Source: Rothia nasimurium
Lineage (GTDB): Bacteria > Actinomycetota > Actinomycetes > Actinomycetales > Micrococcaceae
Assembly (NCBI RefSeq): GCF_004569295.1
Contig: NZ_SPQC01000007.1
Span: forward strand, 16,531-80,530
DNA: 64,000 nucleotides
Direction of reading: 5' to 3'
The notes under the pieces are model-generated. The model saw only the letters and a list, made by a program, of their open reading frames with translations, was not told the DNA's origin and did not search any database. Numbering within the stretch: position 1 is the first letter of the stretch; the number at the start of each line of letters is the position of its first letter. Of this stretch, positions 1 to 9,447 are shown piece after piece. The position numbers were made by a program, and so were the translations under genes.

Positions 1-1
1 C

Positions 2-550
2 CACCCCGACCTGATTCTGCTGGACTTTATGCTGCCGGGCATGGACGGCATTGAGGTCTGCACCCAGATTCGCGGGGAGTCGGACGTACCCATCATCATG
101 CTGACCGCCAAGGGCGATACCGAGGACGTGGTCAAGGGGCTAGAGGCTGGTGCCGATGACTACATGACCAAGCCCTTCAAGCCCGCTGAGCTGCTGGCCC
201 GCGTCCGCGCCCGCCTGCGCCCGCGCGAAGACTGCCATAACGAACCTTTGCGTATCGGTAACCTCACCATTGACCTGGCAGGGCATACGGTGAGCCGCGA
301 GGGTGAAACGATTCAGCTCACCCCCCTCGAATTTGAACTTCTGGCGAACCTGGCCCGGCAGCCCGGTCAGGTCATGACCCGCGAGGCCCTGTTGGGCAAC
401 GTATGGGGCTACGAAAAGACCGTCGATTCCCGCCTGGTCAACGTGCATATTCAGCGTCTGCGCGCCAAGATTGAGCGCGACCCCGAGAACCCCGAGATCG
501 TGCTGACCGTGCGCGGTGTGGGCTACAAGGCTGCGGCAGGCCACCGTTAA
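2..550 (+). CDS. mtrA: Response regulator MtrA (5' truncated by window edge)
   Basis: OmpR/PhoB-type DNA-binding response regulator of the MtrAB two-component system, which in actinobacteria controls cell-wall hydrolases, division and osmotic response. The frame is open from base 2, so the N-terminus, including the first acidic-pocket residues, lies outside the window. Visible are the end of the receiver domain with the phospho-acceptor context LLDFMLPGMDG, the conserved T/K pair (MLTAK, TKPFKP), and a complete winged-helix domain ending in RGVGYK. It is followed after three bases by the partner kinase gene. Identity as MtrA rather than another OmpR regulator rests on the mtrB-lpqB neighbours. 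Very sure of the family, sure of the name. Confidence 0.93.
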   Translation, partial: HPDLILLDFMLPGMDGIEVCTQIRGESDVPIIMLTAKGDTEDVVKGLEAGADDYMTKPFKPAELLARVRARLRPREDCHNEPLRIGNLTIDLAGHTVSREGETIQLTPLEFELLANLARQPGQVMTREALLGNVWGYEKTVDSRLVNVHIQRLRAKIERDPENPEIVLTVRGVGYKAAAGHR

Positions 551-553
551 CCC

Positions 554-2257
554 GTGGCTGGTACTTTACCTCGCGCGTTCGCTCGAACTACCGCCCCCGC
601 AGGCCCCTCCCGGGCCTACGGACCCCTGGCTAGTGCCCGCAGACTCTGGCAGCAGTCCCTACAGTTTCGAGCTGTAGTAGCCGCGGCCTGCCTGCTGCTG
701 GTGGCCTTCATCTTTGTGGGCTCTTTTATCTCCCACCAGATTGCTAACTCCCTCTTCCGCGGCAACCTGCGGCAGGCCCTCGAAGAATCATCATCTGGTT
801 TTAGTAACGTGCAGACTCTCATCAACGGCTCTGATGCCACCGGACGCACCGAGATTCAGCGCGATGTTTCGCGTTTCTTAACCGTGCTTGAGAGCAGTAG
901 CGCCGATAGCAACCGCAACTGGGTGCTTCTTAAGGACGTGAACGCTACCACCGATGGCTTTATCGTGGAGCAGACCCAGAGTAGCGAGGTCACGGTCAGC
1001 GACGTGCCCCAGGCACTCGCCCAGAGCATGAGTGAGGGCACGGGGATTTACTGGCAGTCCTCGAGTATTACCTCAGCGGACGGACGCCGCACCCCGGTTC
1101 TGGTGGTCGGCACCAGTATCTCGATACCCCAGAACCCCGACTACTCCCTCTACCTGATTTATGACCTGTCGACCTCACAGGCGACCGTGCAGTACATCAA
1201 CCTGGTGGTCTGGGTGGGCTTCGGCGTGCTCCTGGTGGTGGTGCTAACCATCGTGTGGATGATCGCCCGTTTCGTGATCCGCCCGATTAGTTCTACCGCT
1301 ATCACCGCTGAGAAACTGGCAGCCGGTGACTTGGACCAGCGTGTGCTGGTGCGCGGCCAGAACGAGACGGCGCGCTTGGGTATGTCTTTTAACCGTATGG
1401 CTGACTCCCTGCAAGATCAGATTTCTCGTCTTGAGAAGCTGTCGACCATGCAGCAGCGCTTTGTTTCTGACGTGTCGCACGAGCTGCGTACCCCGCTCAC
1501 AACGGTGCGCATGGCAGCCGATATGCTGCACGATAACCGCGATAACATGGAGCCCCTCTACAAGCGCTCTACCGAGCTGCTCTATAACCAGGTGGACCGC
1601 TTCGACTCCCTGCTGGCTGACCTGCTCGAAATCTCCCGCTTCGATGCCGGCTCCCAGACCCTCGATACGGTGTCGGTTGATTTCATGGCCGTGCTCGATG
1701 AGGTACTCAAGGCTGTAGAGCCCCACCTGATGCGCACCAACACCAGTTTGACCGTGCACACCGATCACACCGAGATTATGGTCGATATGGACCACCGCCG
1801 CATTGAACGGGTGCTGCGCAACCTGCTGTTCAACGCCGTAGAGCACTCCGAGGGTCAGCCCATCGACGTGTACGTGGACGCCACCGAAAGCACCCTGGGC
1901 GTTGCCGTACGTGACCACGGTATCGGCCTGAGCCCCGAAGAAACCGAGCAAGTCTTCAACCGCTTCTGGCGGGCTGACACCTCCCGCAAACGCACCCTGG
2001 GCGGTACCGGCCTGGGGCTCTCGATCGCCGCCGAGGACGTCCGCCTGCACCAGGGAGCCCTCGAAGCCTGGGGTATTAAGGGGCAGGGGGCCAGCTTCCG
2101 CATGACCATCCCCATTGACCAGGACGTGCCCATGGGCCCCTCCCCGGTCCTGCTGAGCGGCGAGCCGCTGCCCGCACCATCCGCTCCGGCTACCGGTGCC
2201 ACCCCGACCGTGAACCCCGACGCCCCAAACCCCTCGGAGCCCACCGTTGAACCCTAA
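554..2257 (+). CDS. mtrB: Sensor histidine kinase MtrB
   Basis: Membrane histidine kinase that phosphorylates MtrA. Order of parts: cytoplasmic N-tail, membrane helix around residues 38-58, extracellular sensor domain to about 215, second helix around 216-240, HAMP linker, HisKA with the phospho-acceptor in SHELRTP (His309), and HATPase_c with an N box (NLLFNAVEHSEG), a G1-like box (RDHGIGL) and a G2-like box (GGTGLGLS). The tail after residue 525 is rich in Pro, Ala and Thr and looks disordered. The GTG start lies three bases after mtrA. The stop overlaps the start of lpqB, so the three genes are probably one translationally coupled operon. 567 residues is normal for this family. Confidence 0.95.
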   Translation: MAGTLPRAFARTTAPAGPSRAYGPLASARRLWQQSLQFRAVVAAACLLLVAFIFVGSFISHQIANSLFRGNLRQALEESSSGFSNVQTLINGSDATGRTEIQRDVSRFLTVLESSSADSNRNWVLLKDVNATTDGFIVEQTQSSEVTVSDVPQALAQSMSEGTGIYWQSSSITSADGRRTPVLVVGTSISIPQNPDYSLYLIYDLSTSQATVQYINLVVWVGFGVLLVVVLTIVWMIARFVIRPISSTAITAEKLAAGDLDQRVLVRGQNETARLGMSFNRMADSLQDQISRLEKLSTMQQRFVSDVSHELRTPLTTVRMAADMLHDNRDNMEPLYKRSTELLYNQVDRFDSLLADLLEISRFDAGSQTLDTVSVDFMAVLDEVLKAVEPHLMRTNTSLTVHTDHTEIMVDMDHRRIERVLRNLLFNAVEHSEGQPIDVYVDATESTLGVAVRDHGIGLSPEETEQVFNRFWRADTSRKRTLGGTGLGLSIAAEDVRLHQGALEAWGIKGQGASFRMTIPIDQDVPMGPSPVLLSGEPLPAPSAPATGATPTVNPDAPNPSEPTVEP

Positions 2258-3941
2258 CCTTTCCCGCCGGTCAGCCCTCGGCCTGGCCCTGAGCTCTCTC
2301 GTGACCCTCACCGCCTGCGCCGCTATTCCCACCGACGGCGAAGTCAACCACTACGCCGACCCCCAGGCTACGGGCAGCACCTCCGCCAGCGGCAACTCGC
2401 CCGAAGGGCCCACCCCCGGGGCCCGGCCTACCGAGATCATCGAGGGCTTCTTGCACGCCGGGGTAGGGGTGAAGGATGACTACAGCGTAGCCAGGCTCTA
2501 CCTAACCGAAGACCTGGCCCAGTCCTGGAAGCCGGACGGGCGCACCCTGGTCTACAACTCATCCTTCACCACGGCCTCCGTCAGCGACTCAAGCTACCTG
2601 GTCACCGTGCCCACGAGCACCCTGGTTGACGATAAGGGCCTGGCTACCTCCTACACCACAGTGGCTGATACCGAGGTAGAGTTCACCCTGCGCCAGGTCG
2701 ACGGGGAGTGGCGTATCTCCTCCGCTCCCGACGGAACGGTGCTGAGCAGAAACGAATTCGCGGACGTTTTCAACCCCTTCACCCTCTACTTCTACGACCC
2801 CACCTACACCTACGCTGTGCCCGATGTGCGCTGGTTCGCCGAACGCACCACGGTAGCTACCTCCCTGGTGAGGGTGCTCCTTGAAGGGCCGGCCCCCTAC
2901 CTCACCGGGGCTGTTGTGACCGCTGTACCGGCCGATACCAGCCTGACCCGCAACTCCGTCCCCATCGAAAACGGGGCGGCTGACATCCAGCTCTCCGGGG
3001 GCACTTCCCTCACCGCAGCCAGCGCCCTCGAAACCGAGCGCCTACGCACCCAGCTCACCCAGACCCTCACCAACCTCGCCTCGGTCACCACGGTGCAGCT
3101 CACCATCAACGATCAAATCGTTGCGGCCCCCACTCTCGAGAACTACCGGGAACCGGCAGTTAACCCCGAAGCCGCCAGCAACATCGTGGGTATCGAAGAT
3201 AACCGCCTGATCGCCCGGGCAGCCCTGGACGATACCGCCAGCCAGCAGACCATCGTAGAGACCTCAGCCCAGGCCCTCATTACCCTGCCCGCCATGAACT
3301 ACACCCGTAACTACTACGCCTACACCAACACCGGGCAGAACGAGATTTGGCTGGCTAACTCCAACGGTGCCCGCTCGGTCTACCGGGGCACCCACGTGCT
3401 AGCGCCCTGCTTTGACCACCAGAACTGGCTCTGGGTGGGGGAGCAAGACGGCTCTGTGCGGGTTATCGCCGCAGGTCAGGAAGACAGCGCCGCCCGCGAG
3501 GTCACCAGCTGGATCGAGGGGGAGCTCCTGCAGAGCATCTCTATCGCCCGCGACGGTAGCCGGGCCGTACTGGTCACCTCGGCAGCCGACGGAAGCAACT
3601 ACGGGGCCTGGGTCTCAGCTATCCGCCGGTCGGCAGACGGTACCCCCACCCAGCTCCTTGACCCGGTGCGCCTGGGCGCAGAGATTAACCCGCGCGGGGC
3701 TGAATGGGTCAGCGACGTGGAGGTCTTCCTCTGGAACACCGACACCACCCAGACCGAACTGGTCTCACTGACCGGCGAGAACACCCAGTACGATTCCCTG
3801 CAAGGCATTACCCGCATTGTCACCGGCAACGGCATCGACCAGGCGGTTGCAATGACCCGGGACGGTGGGCTGTATATCGTAGCCGGGCTGAGCTGGACCC
3901 GCATTGAAAGCAGCCTCAGCGAAATCAACTACGCCGGCTAA
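2247..3941 (+). CDS. lpqB: Lipoprotein LpqB, MtrAB accessory
   Basis: Exported lipoprotein which in mycobacteria interacts with the MtrB sensor domain and influences MtrA signalling. The N-terminus has a short basic region (SRRS), a hydrophobic stretch and a lipobox LTAC with the lipidated Cys at residue 24. A GerMN (sporulation/germination-like) domain lies around residues 190-290 and includes RVLLEGPAPYLTGAVV. It is followed by a beta-propeller-like C-terminal half. Start chosen as TTG at 2247, overlapping the end of mtrB by 11 bases, because it gives a correct signal peptide. A rare start codon inside the upstream gene suggests coupled, reduced translation. 564 residues fits the family. 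Confidence 0.93.
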   Translation: MNPNLSRRSALGLALSSLVTLTACAAIPTDGEVNHYADPQATGSTSASGNSPEGPTPGARPTEIIEGFLHAGVGVKDDYSVARLYLTEDLAQSWKPDGRTLVYNSSFTTASVSDSSYLVTVPTSTLVDDKGLATSYTTVADTEVEFTLRQVDGEWRISSAPDGTVLSRNEFADVFNPFTLYFYDPTYTYAVPDVRWFAERTTVATSLVRVLLEGPAPYLTGAVVTAVPADTSLTRNSVPIENGAADIQLSGGTSLTAASALETERLRTQLTQTLTNLASVTTVQLTINDQIVAAPTLENYREPAVNPEAASNIVGIEDNRLIARAALDDTASQQTIVETSAQALITLPAMNYTRNYYAYTNTGQNEIWLANSNGARSVYRGTHVLAPCFDHQNWLWVGEQDGSVRVIAAGQEDSAAREVTSWIEGELLQSISIARDGSRAVLVTSAADGSNYGAWVSAIRRSADGTPTQLLDPVRLGAEINPRGAEWVSDVEVFLWNTDTTQTELVSLTGENTQYDSLQGITRIVTGNGIDQAVAMTRDGGLYIVAGLSWTRIESSLSEINYAG

Positions 3942-3964
3942 GAGAAATGGTCTGGACCACTTAT

Positions 3965-4007
3965 CCCCAGCCCTGGCAGGTAGCCACCTGACCCTGCCAG
4001 GCTGGGG
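3965..4007 (+). promoter_or_regulatory. Strong hairpin immediately before the comF-like start
   Basis: A 16-base arm CCCCAGCCCTGGCAGG (3965-3980) can pair with CCCTGCCAGGCTGGGG (3992-4007) with one slip, leaving an 11-base loop. The ATG of the next gene follows two bases later, and the G-rich 3' arm is the only Shine-Dalgarno-like sequence available. It could end lpqB transcripts (though there is no T-run), or sequester the ribosome site of the comF-like gene. Seen directly; role inferred. Confidence 0.55.
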
Positions 4008-4009
4008 GT

Positions 4010-4816
4010 ATGACGTCCGCCCACCCTCTTCCGCCCGATATGCTGACCAGCTGGCGGCAGACCACAGAACTCTTCTTCCCCAGGGTCTGCGCCAGCTGCC
4101 AGACCTACGGGCCCAGCATGCTGGCGTCCGCTGCCCTCTGCCCCCTCTGCGACCAGCTGGTGCGCCTGGCCACCCTCAACCTACAGGCCATTACCCTGCC
4201 CGGCACGCAGCTGCCGGTGGTGTCTGCTGGCCGCTATGAGCACGAGCTGGGGCGCTGCGTCCTGGCCTATAAGGACGCCGGACGCATCGACCTGAGCCCC
4301 TACCTTGCCTCGGCCCTGGCCCGGGCCGTGACCTGCCTTCTAGGGCTGAGCGAGAGCGAACTGGCGCCCGCCGAGCCCATCTACCTGGTGCCCCTACCCT
4401 CCAGCCGGGCCTCGGTGCGCAGGCGGGGCTATGCCCCAGCCCCGCTCCTAGCCCGCGCGGTGCTACCCCTCCTGCGCCACCCCGCACCAGTCAAGGTGGC
4501 GGACGCGCTCGCCCAGGTTCCTGTCTGGAAGCGGGGAATGCGCGGTGCCAAAGGTGCCCAAGCCCAGAAAACCCTGGGCCTCGAAGAGCGCCACCGGCAG
4601 ATGCAGGGAAAACTTACCCTGGGCAAGCCTGCCCTGCACCAGCTGGGGCGCTACTACCGTCTAGAGGGGGCCCGCTGTCTGTTGGTTGACGATGTGTTCA
4701 CCACCGGAGCCTCCCTGCAGGAGGGCTACCGGGTGCTTACCAGCCAGGGCGCCACCGTGCTGGGAGGGGCAACGATTGCCTATGTTCCCAAGCGGCAGCC
4801 ATATAGCACAGGGTGA
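4010..4816 (+). CDS. ComF-family phosphoribosyltransferase
   Basis: Double zinc-ribbon plus type-I phosphoribosyltransferase protein related to ComF/GntX. Near the N-terminus are two Cys pairs (CASC about residues 27-30 and CPLC about 44-47) expected to bind zinc. The PRPP-binding loop VDDVFTTGASLQEG is near residues 226-239. ComF proteins are required for DNA uptake in naturally competent bacteria, but in actinobacteria this gene next to lpqB and hpf is common and its role is unproven. Start ATG at 4010 lies two bases after a strong hairpin; an in-frame ATG at 4040 (MLTSWRQ) is an alternative. Function call is by family only. Confidence 0.87.
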   Translation: MTSAHPLPPDMLTSWRQTTELFFPRVCASCQTYGPSMLASAALCPLCDQLVRLATLNLQAITLPGTQLPVVSAGRYEHELGRCVLAYKDAGRIDLSPYLASALARAVTCLLGLSESELAPAEPIYLVPLPSSRASVRRRGYAPAPLLARAVLPLLRHPAPVKVADALAQVPVWKRGMRGAKGAQAQKTLGLEERHRQMQGKLTLGKPALHQLGRYYRLEGARCLLVDDVFTTGASLQEGYRVLTSQGATVLGGATIAYVPKRQPYSTG

Positions 4817-4937
4817 GGTAGGCCACCAAAATATTGAGTCCTTCCTGCGAAAAGAACCGTAAAAGGCTTAAAAAATGACTTAGACCACAAAAGGGCGTAG
4901 AGTTGCGTTAAGGAATCCACAAGATAGATTCCCCAAT

Positions 4938-4961
4938 ACCCGGCAGTCACAGGGCCGGGTA
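4938..4961 (+). promoter_or_regulatory. 5'-leader hairpin before hpf
   Basis: ACCCGGC (4938-4944) and GCCGGGT (4955-4961) form a 7-bp stem with a 10-base loop, about 26 bases before the hpf start codon. It may be a transcript-stability or translation-control element in the hpf leader. Role not known. Confidence 0.35.
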
Positions 4962-4987
4962 TTCACCCCCTGAGAATGGAGGGAATT

Positions 4988-5632
4988 GTGGAACTCAACA
5001 TCACCGGCCGCAACGTCAAAGTAAGTGAACGTCTGCAGGAACACGTTGAAAGTAAAATCACCAAGTTCGAAGCCCTCGGCGACAACGTAACCGACATCGA
5101 AGTCAAGTTCACCAAGGAAGGCCAGAACGGCCCTGCCGCGATTCGAGTGGAAATCACCGTCATTGGCCGCGGCCCCGTGCTCCGAGCAGAAGCAACCGGT
5201 CAAGATAAGTTCGCAGTTTTCGACGAAACCTATGGCAAGCTCCTAGAACGCCTCCGCCGCGCCCGCGACCGTCGCAAGACCCGCCGCGCAGGGGGTAAGC
5301 ACCCCATCTCGGTCTCAGAAGCCACTGGCTCACTGCCCGTCATCACCGACCAGGTTGCCCTCACCGAAATTCAGACCGAGGACCTGCCAGTTGAAGAAGC
5401 AGCTTTTGCTGGCGAATACGACCTGCACGAAGAGGCAGATTCGCCCATCGAAATTCGTCAAAAGAGCTTCCCCGCCGACCACCTGACCCCTGAAGAAGCG
5501 GTTGACCGCATGGAGCTGGTTGGCCACGACTTCTTCCTCTACGTCGATAAGGCAACCGGATCCCCCGCAGCGGTCTACCGCCGCAAGGGCTGGTCCTACG
5601 GTGTCATTACCCTCGAAGAAGGTACTGACTAA
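4988..5632 (+). CDS. hpf: Long-form ribosome hibernation promoting factor
   Basis: Binds the 30S decoding region in stationary phase and promotes 100S dimer formation. Residues 1-100 form the HPF/RaiA/S30AE domain (ELNITGRNVKVSERLQEHVESK at its start), followed by a linker and the C-terminal dimerisation domain from about residue 155 (RQKSFPADHLTPEEAVDRMELVGHDFFLYVD). Start set at GTG 4988 because GGAGGG sits five bases upstream; an ATG at 4976 in the same frame lacks a ribosome site. 214 residues matches the long form usual in actinobacteria. It precedes secA, as in related genomes. Confidence 0.94.
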   Translation: MELNITGRNVKVSERLQEHVESKITKFEALGDNVTDIEVKFTKEGQNGPAAIRVEITVIGRGPVLRAEATGQDKFAVFDETYGKLLERLRRARDRRKTRRAGGKHPISVSEATGSLPVITDQVALTEIQTEDLPVEEAAFAGEYDLHEEADSPIEIRQKSFPADHLTPEEAVDRMELVGHDFFLYVDKATGSPAAVYRRKGWSYGVITLEEGTD

Positions 5633-5652
5633 GGTCGATACCCGCCCGGCCT

Positions 5653-5710
5653 AGGGCCCTCTGCCATACCCCTACCGCAGGTAGGGGAGCGCAGGAGCGC
5701 AGGGGGCCCT
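5653..5710 (+). terminator. Large nested hairpin between hpf and secA
   Basis: Outer arms AGGGCCCTCTGC (5653-5664) and GCAGGGGGCCCT (5699-5710) enclose a second stem ACCCCTAC/GTAGGGG (5668-5675 with 5681-5687). It lacks a clear T-run. Probably an intrinsic or Rho-assisted terminator or a transcript 3' end for hpf. The remaining spacer to secA holds a likely -10 (TAGAAT near 5800). Confidence 0.5.
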
Positions 5711-5870
5711 GCCCTGTTCCCGGCCCTACCCCTGTGAATCTAAAAGGTAGGCCCGTCAAGCCCACAGGTGAACGGCCCCAGCCCGTTTGCGGACTAAACT
5801 AGAATAGAGTGAGCACGGTGGGCTCACCCTGCCAACCTCCCATACCAAACCAATCAAGGAGCAAACTTCA

Positions 5871-8522
5871 GTGGCATCTCTCTTGGAAAAGCTACTCCGC
5901 AGCGGAGACCAAAAAGTCCTCAAGCAGCTGCGTGCTTACACCGATGCAGTGAACTCACTCGAAGATAGCTTTGTTGCGATGAGCGATGCAGAGCTACGCG
6001 CTGAGACCGACGCCTTCCGCAAGCGCGTTGAGGACGGCGAGTCACTGGACCTTCTGCTCCCCGAAGCTTTTGCTGTGGTCCGCGAGGCGTCTAAGCGCAC
6101 TCTGGGCAAGCGCCACTACGATGTTCAGCTCATGGGTGGCGCCGCCCTGCACCTGGGCAATATCGCCGAAATGAAAACCGGTGAGGGTAAGACCCTGGTT
6201 GCCACCGCCCCTGCCTACCTCAACGCCCTCTCCGGCAAGGGCGTGCACGTGGTCACCGTCAACGACTACCTGGCTGAGTACCAGGCTAACCTGATGGGGC
6301 GTGTCTTCCGTTTCCTGGGTATGGAGTCGGGCGTTATTCTGGCGAACCAGACCCCCGATGTGCGCCGTAAGCAGTACGAAGCCGATATTACCTACGGCAC
6401 CAACAACGAGTTCGGTTTCGACTACCTGCGTGACAACATGGCCTGGACCAAAGAGGAACAGGTGCAGCGCGGCCATAACTTTGCCATCGTCGATGAGGTT
6501 GACTCTATTCTGATCGACGAAGCCCGTACCCCGCTGATTATCTCTGGTCCCGCCATGGGCGAAGCCAACCGCTGGTACGGCGAATTTGCCCGTATCGCCC
6601 GCACTCTGGTGGCCGGCGAAGACTACGAGGTCGATGAAAAGAAGCGCACCGTGGGTGTGCTCGAATCGGGTATCGATAAGGTTGAAGACCACCTGGGCAT
6701 CGATAACCTCTACGAGTCACAGAACACCCCCCTGATTGGCTTCCTCAACAACGCTATTAAGGCCAAGGAACTTTTCAAGGGCAACAAGGACTACGTCGTA
6801 ATGAACGGCGAAGTCATGATTGTCGATGAGCACACCGGCCGTATCCTGGCAGGCCGCCGCTACAACGACGGCATCCACCAGGCCATTGAGGCCAAGGAAG
6901 AGGTCGAGGTCAAGCCTGAAAACCAGACTATGGCGACCGTGACCCTGCAGAACTACTTCCGCATGTACGACAAGCTCTCGGGTATGACCGGTACCGCTGA
7001 GACCGAGGCTGCCGAGTTCATGAACACCTACGAGCTGGGTGTCGTGCCAATCCCGACCAACAAGGAAAAGCAGCGCGTCGACCAGCCCGATAAGGTCTAC
7101 AAGAATGAGATTGCCAAGTTCAACGCGGTGGTCAAAGATATCGAAGAGCGCCACGCTACCGGCCAGCCCGTGCTGGTAGGTACCACCAGCGTTGAGAAGT
7201 CCGAGTATCTGTCTAAGCTCCTGGTTAAGGCCGGTATTCGACACGAGGTGCTCAACGCGAAGAACAATGCCCGTGAGGCTGCCATCGTGGCCCAGGCTGG
7301 CCGTAAGGGTGCCGTCACCGTGGCAACCAACATGGCAGGCCGCGGTACCGATATTATGCTCGGTGGCAACCCCGAGTTCGAGGCTGTTGAGACCATGAAG
7401 ACTCTGGGCCTTGACCCCAAGGAGAAGACAGAAGAATACGAGGCTAAGTGGCCCGAGGTGCTTGCCGCAGCGGAGCAGGCCTCTGCTACCGAGCACGAAG
7501 AGGTTAAAGACCTGGGCGGTCTCTACGTACTGGGTACCGAGCGTCACGAGTCTCGCCGCATCGATAACCAGCTGCGCGGACGTTCGGGCCGCCAGGGCGA
7601 CCCCGGCGAGTCCCGCTTCTACCTGTCACTGTCTGACGACCTGATGCGCCTCTTCAATGGCCAGGCAGCTGCCCGCCTGATGGCCGGTGCCCCCGACGAT
7701 ACCGCCCTGGAAGCTAAGATTGTTTCCCGCGTCATCGCCAACGCCCAGGGCCAGGTTGAGGCCCGCAACGCTGAGCAGCGCAAGAACGTGCTCAAGTATG
7801 ACGATGTGCTCAACCGCCAGCGCGAGGCCATGTACAAGGACCGCGCCCAGATTCTGGCAGGGGATGACCTCAAGGAACAGATTGCCAAGTTCCGCACCGA
7901 GGTTATCACCTCAGCAATCGATGCCCAGGCGGGCGAAGGCCATGCCGAGGACTGGGACTTTGAGAAGCTCTGGGAGAACCTGCGCACCATCTTCCCGGTT
8001 ACCATTACCCCCGAAGACCTGGCTGAAGAAGCTGGTGACAAGACCAAGGTCACCCGCGACCAGATCGTCAAAGAAGTACTGGCTGACGCTGAGATACAGT
8101 ACGGCGAGCGCGAAGAGTCCGTGGGTGAGGACGCCATGCGCGAGATTGAGCGCCGCGTGGTGCTCTCGGTCATCGGTAAGCGCTGGCCTGAGCACCTCTA
8201 CGAGATGGACTACCTCAAGGAAGGCATTGGCCTGCGCGCCATGGCCCAGCGTGACCCCCTGGTGGAATACCAGCGTGAGGGTTACGCTCTCTACCAGAGC
8301 ATGATGGGCGGTATTCGTGAGGAGACCGTGTCGATGCTCTACAGCGTGGACCTGTCGAAGCAGCGTACCCAGCAGTCGAAGATTCAGCTGAAGATTCCTG
8401 CCCAGCCTAAGTTCTTGCAGTACTCAGCTCCCTCTGAGTCTGGTAAGACCGAGGTGCATACTGAGGCCGTGAACGACCGCAGCAACGAGCAGATTTCGAT
8501 TCTGAACCAGCGCAAGAAGTAG
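5871..8522 (+). CDS. secA: Preprotein translocase ATPase SecA
   Basis: Motor ATPase that drives proteins through SecYEG. Visible are the Walker A region [12 protein letters not shown] (about residue 100), [15 protein letters not shown] (Walker B/DEAD-like), the preprotein cross-linking domain, the second nucleotide-binding fold ([19 protein letters not shown]) and the helical scaffold and wing. GTG start at 5871 with AAGGAG upstream. 883 residues. The C-terminus ends ...[10 protein letters not shown] and lacks the CxCxSGxxxxxCH/CC zinc tail found in many SecAs. Likely the housekeeping SecA1. Followed by a perfect terminator. Confidence 0.97.
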   Translation: MASLLEKLLRSGDQKVLKQLRAYTDAVNSLEDSFVAMSDAELRAETDAFRKRVEDGESLDLLLPEAFAVVREASKRTLGKRHYDVQLMGGAALHLGNIAEMKTGEGKTLVATAPAYLNALSGKGVHVVTVNDYLAEYQANLMGRVFRFLGMESGVILANQTPDVRRKQYEADITYGTNNEFGFDYLRDNMAWTKEEQVQRGHNFAIVDEVDSILIDEARTPLIISGPAMGEANRWYGEFARIARTLVAGEDYEVDEKKRTVGVLESGIDKVEDHLGIDNLYESQNTPLIGFLNNAIKAKELFKGNKDYVVMNGEVMIVDEHTGRILAGRRYNDGIHQAIEAKEEVEVKPENQTMATVTLQNYFRMYDKLSGMTGTAETEAAEFMNTYELGVVPIPTNKEKQRVDQPDKVYKNEIAKFNAVVKDIEERHATGQPVLVGTTSVEKSEYLSKLLVKAGIRHEVLNAKNNAREAAIVAQAGRKGAVTVATNMAGRGTDIMLGGNPEFEAVETMKTLGLDPKEKTEEYEAKWPEVLAAAEQASATEHEEVKDLGGLYVLGTERHESRRIDNQLRGRSGRQGDPGESRFYLSLSDDLMRLFNGQAAARLMAGAPDDTALEAKIVSRVIANAQGQVEARNAEQRKNVLKYDDVLNRQREAMYKDRAQILAGDDLKEQIAKFRTEVITSAIDAQAGEGHAEDWDFEKLWENLRTIFPVTITPEDLAEEAGDKTKVTRDQIVKEVLADAEIQYGEREESVGEDAMREIERRVVLSVIGKRWPEHLYEMDYLKEGIGLRAMAQRDPLVEYQREGYALYQSMMGGIREETVSMLYSVDLSKQRTQQSKIQLKIPAQPKFLQYSAPSESGKTEVHTEAVNDRSNEQISILNQRKK

Positions 8523-8542
8523 TTCAGCACAAGAAACCGCTC

Positions 8543-8590
8543 AGACCAAAGGCCCCGAATCCTTGATGTAGGATTCGGGGCCTTTGGTCT
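8543..8590. terminator. Perfect 20-bp bidirectional terminator
   Basis: AGACCAAAGGCCCCGAATCC (8543-8562) pairs perfectly with 8571-8590 around an 8-base loop. It sits between the convergent secA and hisN genes and can serve both strands. Confidence 0.85.
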
Positions 8591-8630
8591 AGGTTGAAGC
8601 GTTTTCCCGGTCTCGTGAGAGAGCCCGGCT

Positions 8631-9425
8631 TTAGAGGGGCTTGTCGGTCCCCAGGTGGGAAAGGACGGCCTCGTGCAGGTGGCCGTTGGTGGCTAGGGCG
8701 TTGCCGCCGTGGGGGCCGTCCGCCCCAGCCAGGGAGGTGAAACGTCCGCCTGCTTCGGTCACGATGGGGACTAGGGCGGCCATGTCATAGAGGCCGAGTT
8801 CGGGTTCGGCGGCGGCGTCGACAACGCCCTCTGCCACCATCATGTAGGACCAGAAGTCGCCGTAGGCTCGGGTGCGCCAGACGGTGTCGGTCAGGTCGAT
8901 GAAGTTATCGCGCAGGCCCAAATTGCGCCAGCCGGTGAGGGAGGAGTAGGAGAGGGAGGCGTCCTCGAGCTGGGCGACAGAGGAGACCGAGATGCGGGTA
9001 GCCTTGGCGAGGGAGCGGCCGGTGTAGGCGCCGGTGCCTTCGGCTGCCCACCAGCGGCGCTGGAGGGCCGGGGCAGAGACGACGCCGACGACGGGCTTGC
9101 CGTGGTCGAGCAGAGCGATAAGGGTGGCCCAGACAGGGACGCCGCGCACGAAGTTCTTGGTGCCGTCGATGGGGTCGATGACCCACTGGCGGGGGGAAGA
9201 CCCGGTTTCCCCAAATTCTTCACCCAGCACTGAGTCACGGGTGCGGACGCGGGACAGCTGGGAGCGGATGAGCTGTTCGGCTTCGCGGTCGGCGTCGGTG
9301 ACGGGGGTGAGGTCGGGTTTGGTGTCGACGGCGAAATCGTGGGAGGTGAACTTGGCCAGGGTGAGGCGGTCTACCGCATCAGCCATGATGTGGGCCAGGC
9401 GCAGGTCGTCGGTGTAGTTAGTCAT
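8631..9425 (-). CDS. hisN: Inositol-monophosphatase-family phosphatase, likely histidinol-phosphatase
   Basis: Mg-dependent phosphatase of the IMPase fold. Metal-site motifs are GEE (68-70), DPIDGT (84-89) and the C-terminal [16 protein letters not shown]. In actinobacteria this type and this position downstream of aroA-rsgA usually corresponds to HisN, which makes histidinol from histidinol phosphate. A general inositol monophosphatase role cannot be excluded from sequence. 264 residues, normal length. The start is 22 bases after the rsgA stop, so it is the last gene of an aroA-rsgA-hisN operon. Confidence 0.88.
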   Translation of the reverse strand: MTNYTDDLRLAHIMADAVDRLTLAKFTSHDFAVDTKPDLTPVTDADREAEQLIRSQLSRVRTRDSVLGEEFGETGSSPRQWVIDPIDGTKNFVRGVPVWATLIALLDHGKPVVGVVSAPALQRRWWAAEGTGAYTGRSLAKATRISVSSVAQLEDASLSYSSLTGWRNLGLRDNFIDLTDTVWRTRAYGDFWSYMMVAEGVVDAAAEPELGLYDMAALVPIVTEAGGRFTSLAGADGPHGGNALATNGHLHEAVLSHLGTDKPL

Positions 9426-9447
9426 GGTCTCGTGTGCCTTGGTGTGT

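Noticed and set aside
1244..2347. 367-codon minus-strand open frame opposite mtrB
   Set aside because: Antisense shadow of a clear histidine kinase; Gly/His/Val-rich composition, no domain.
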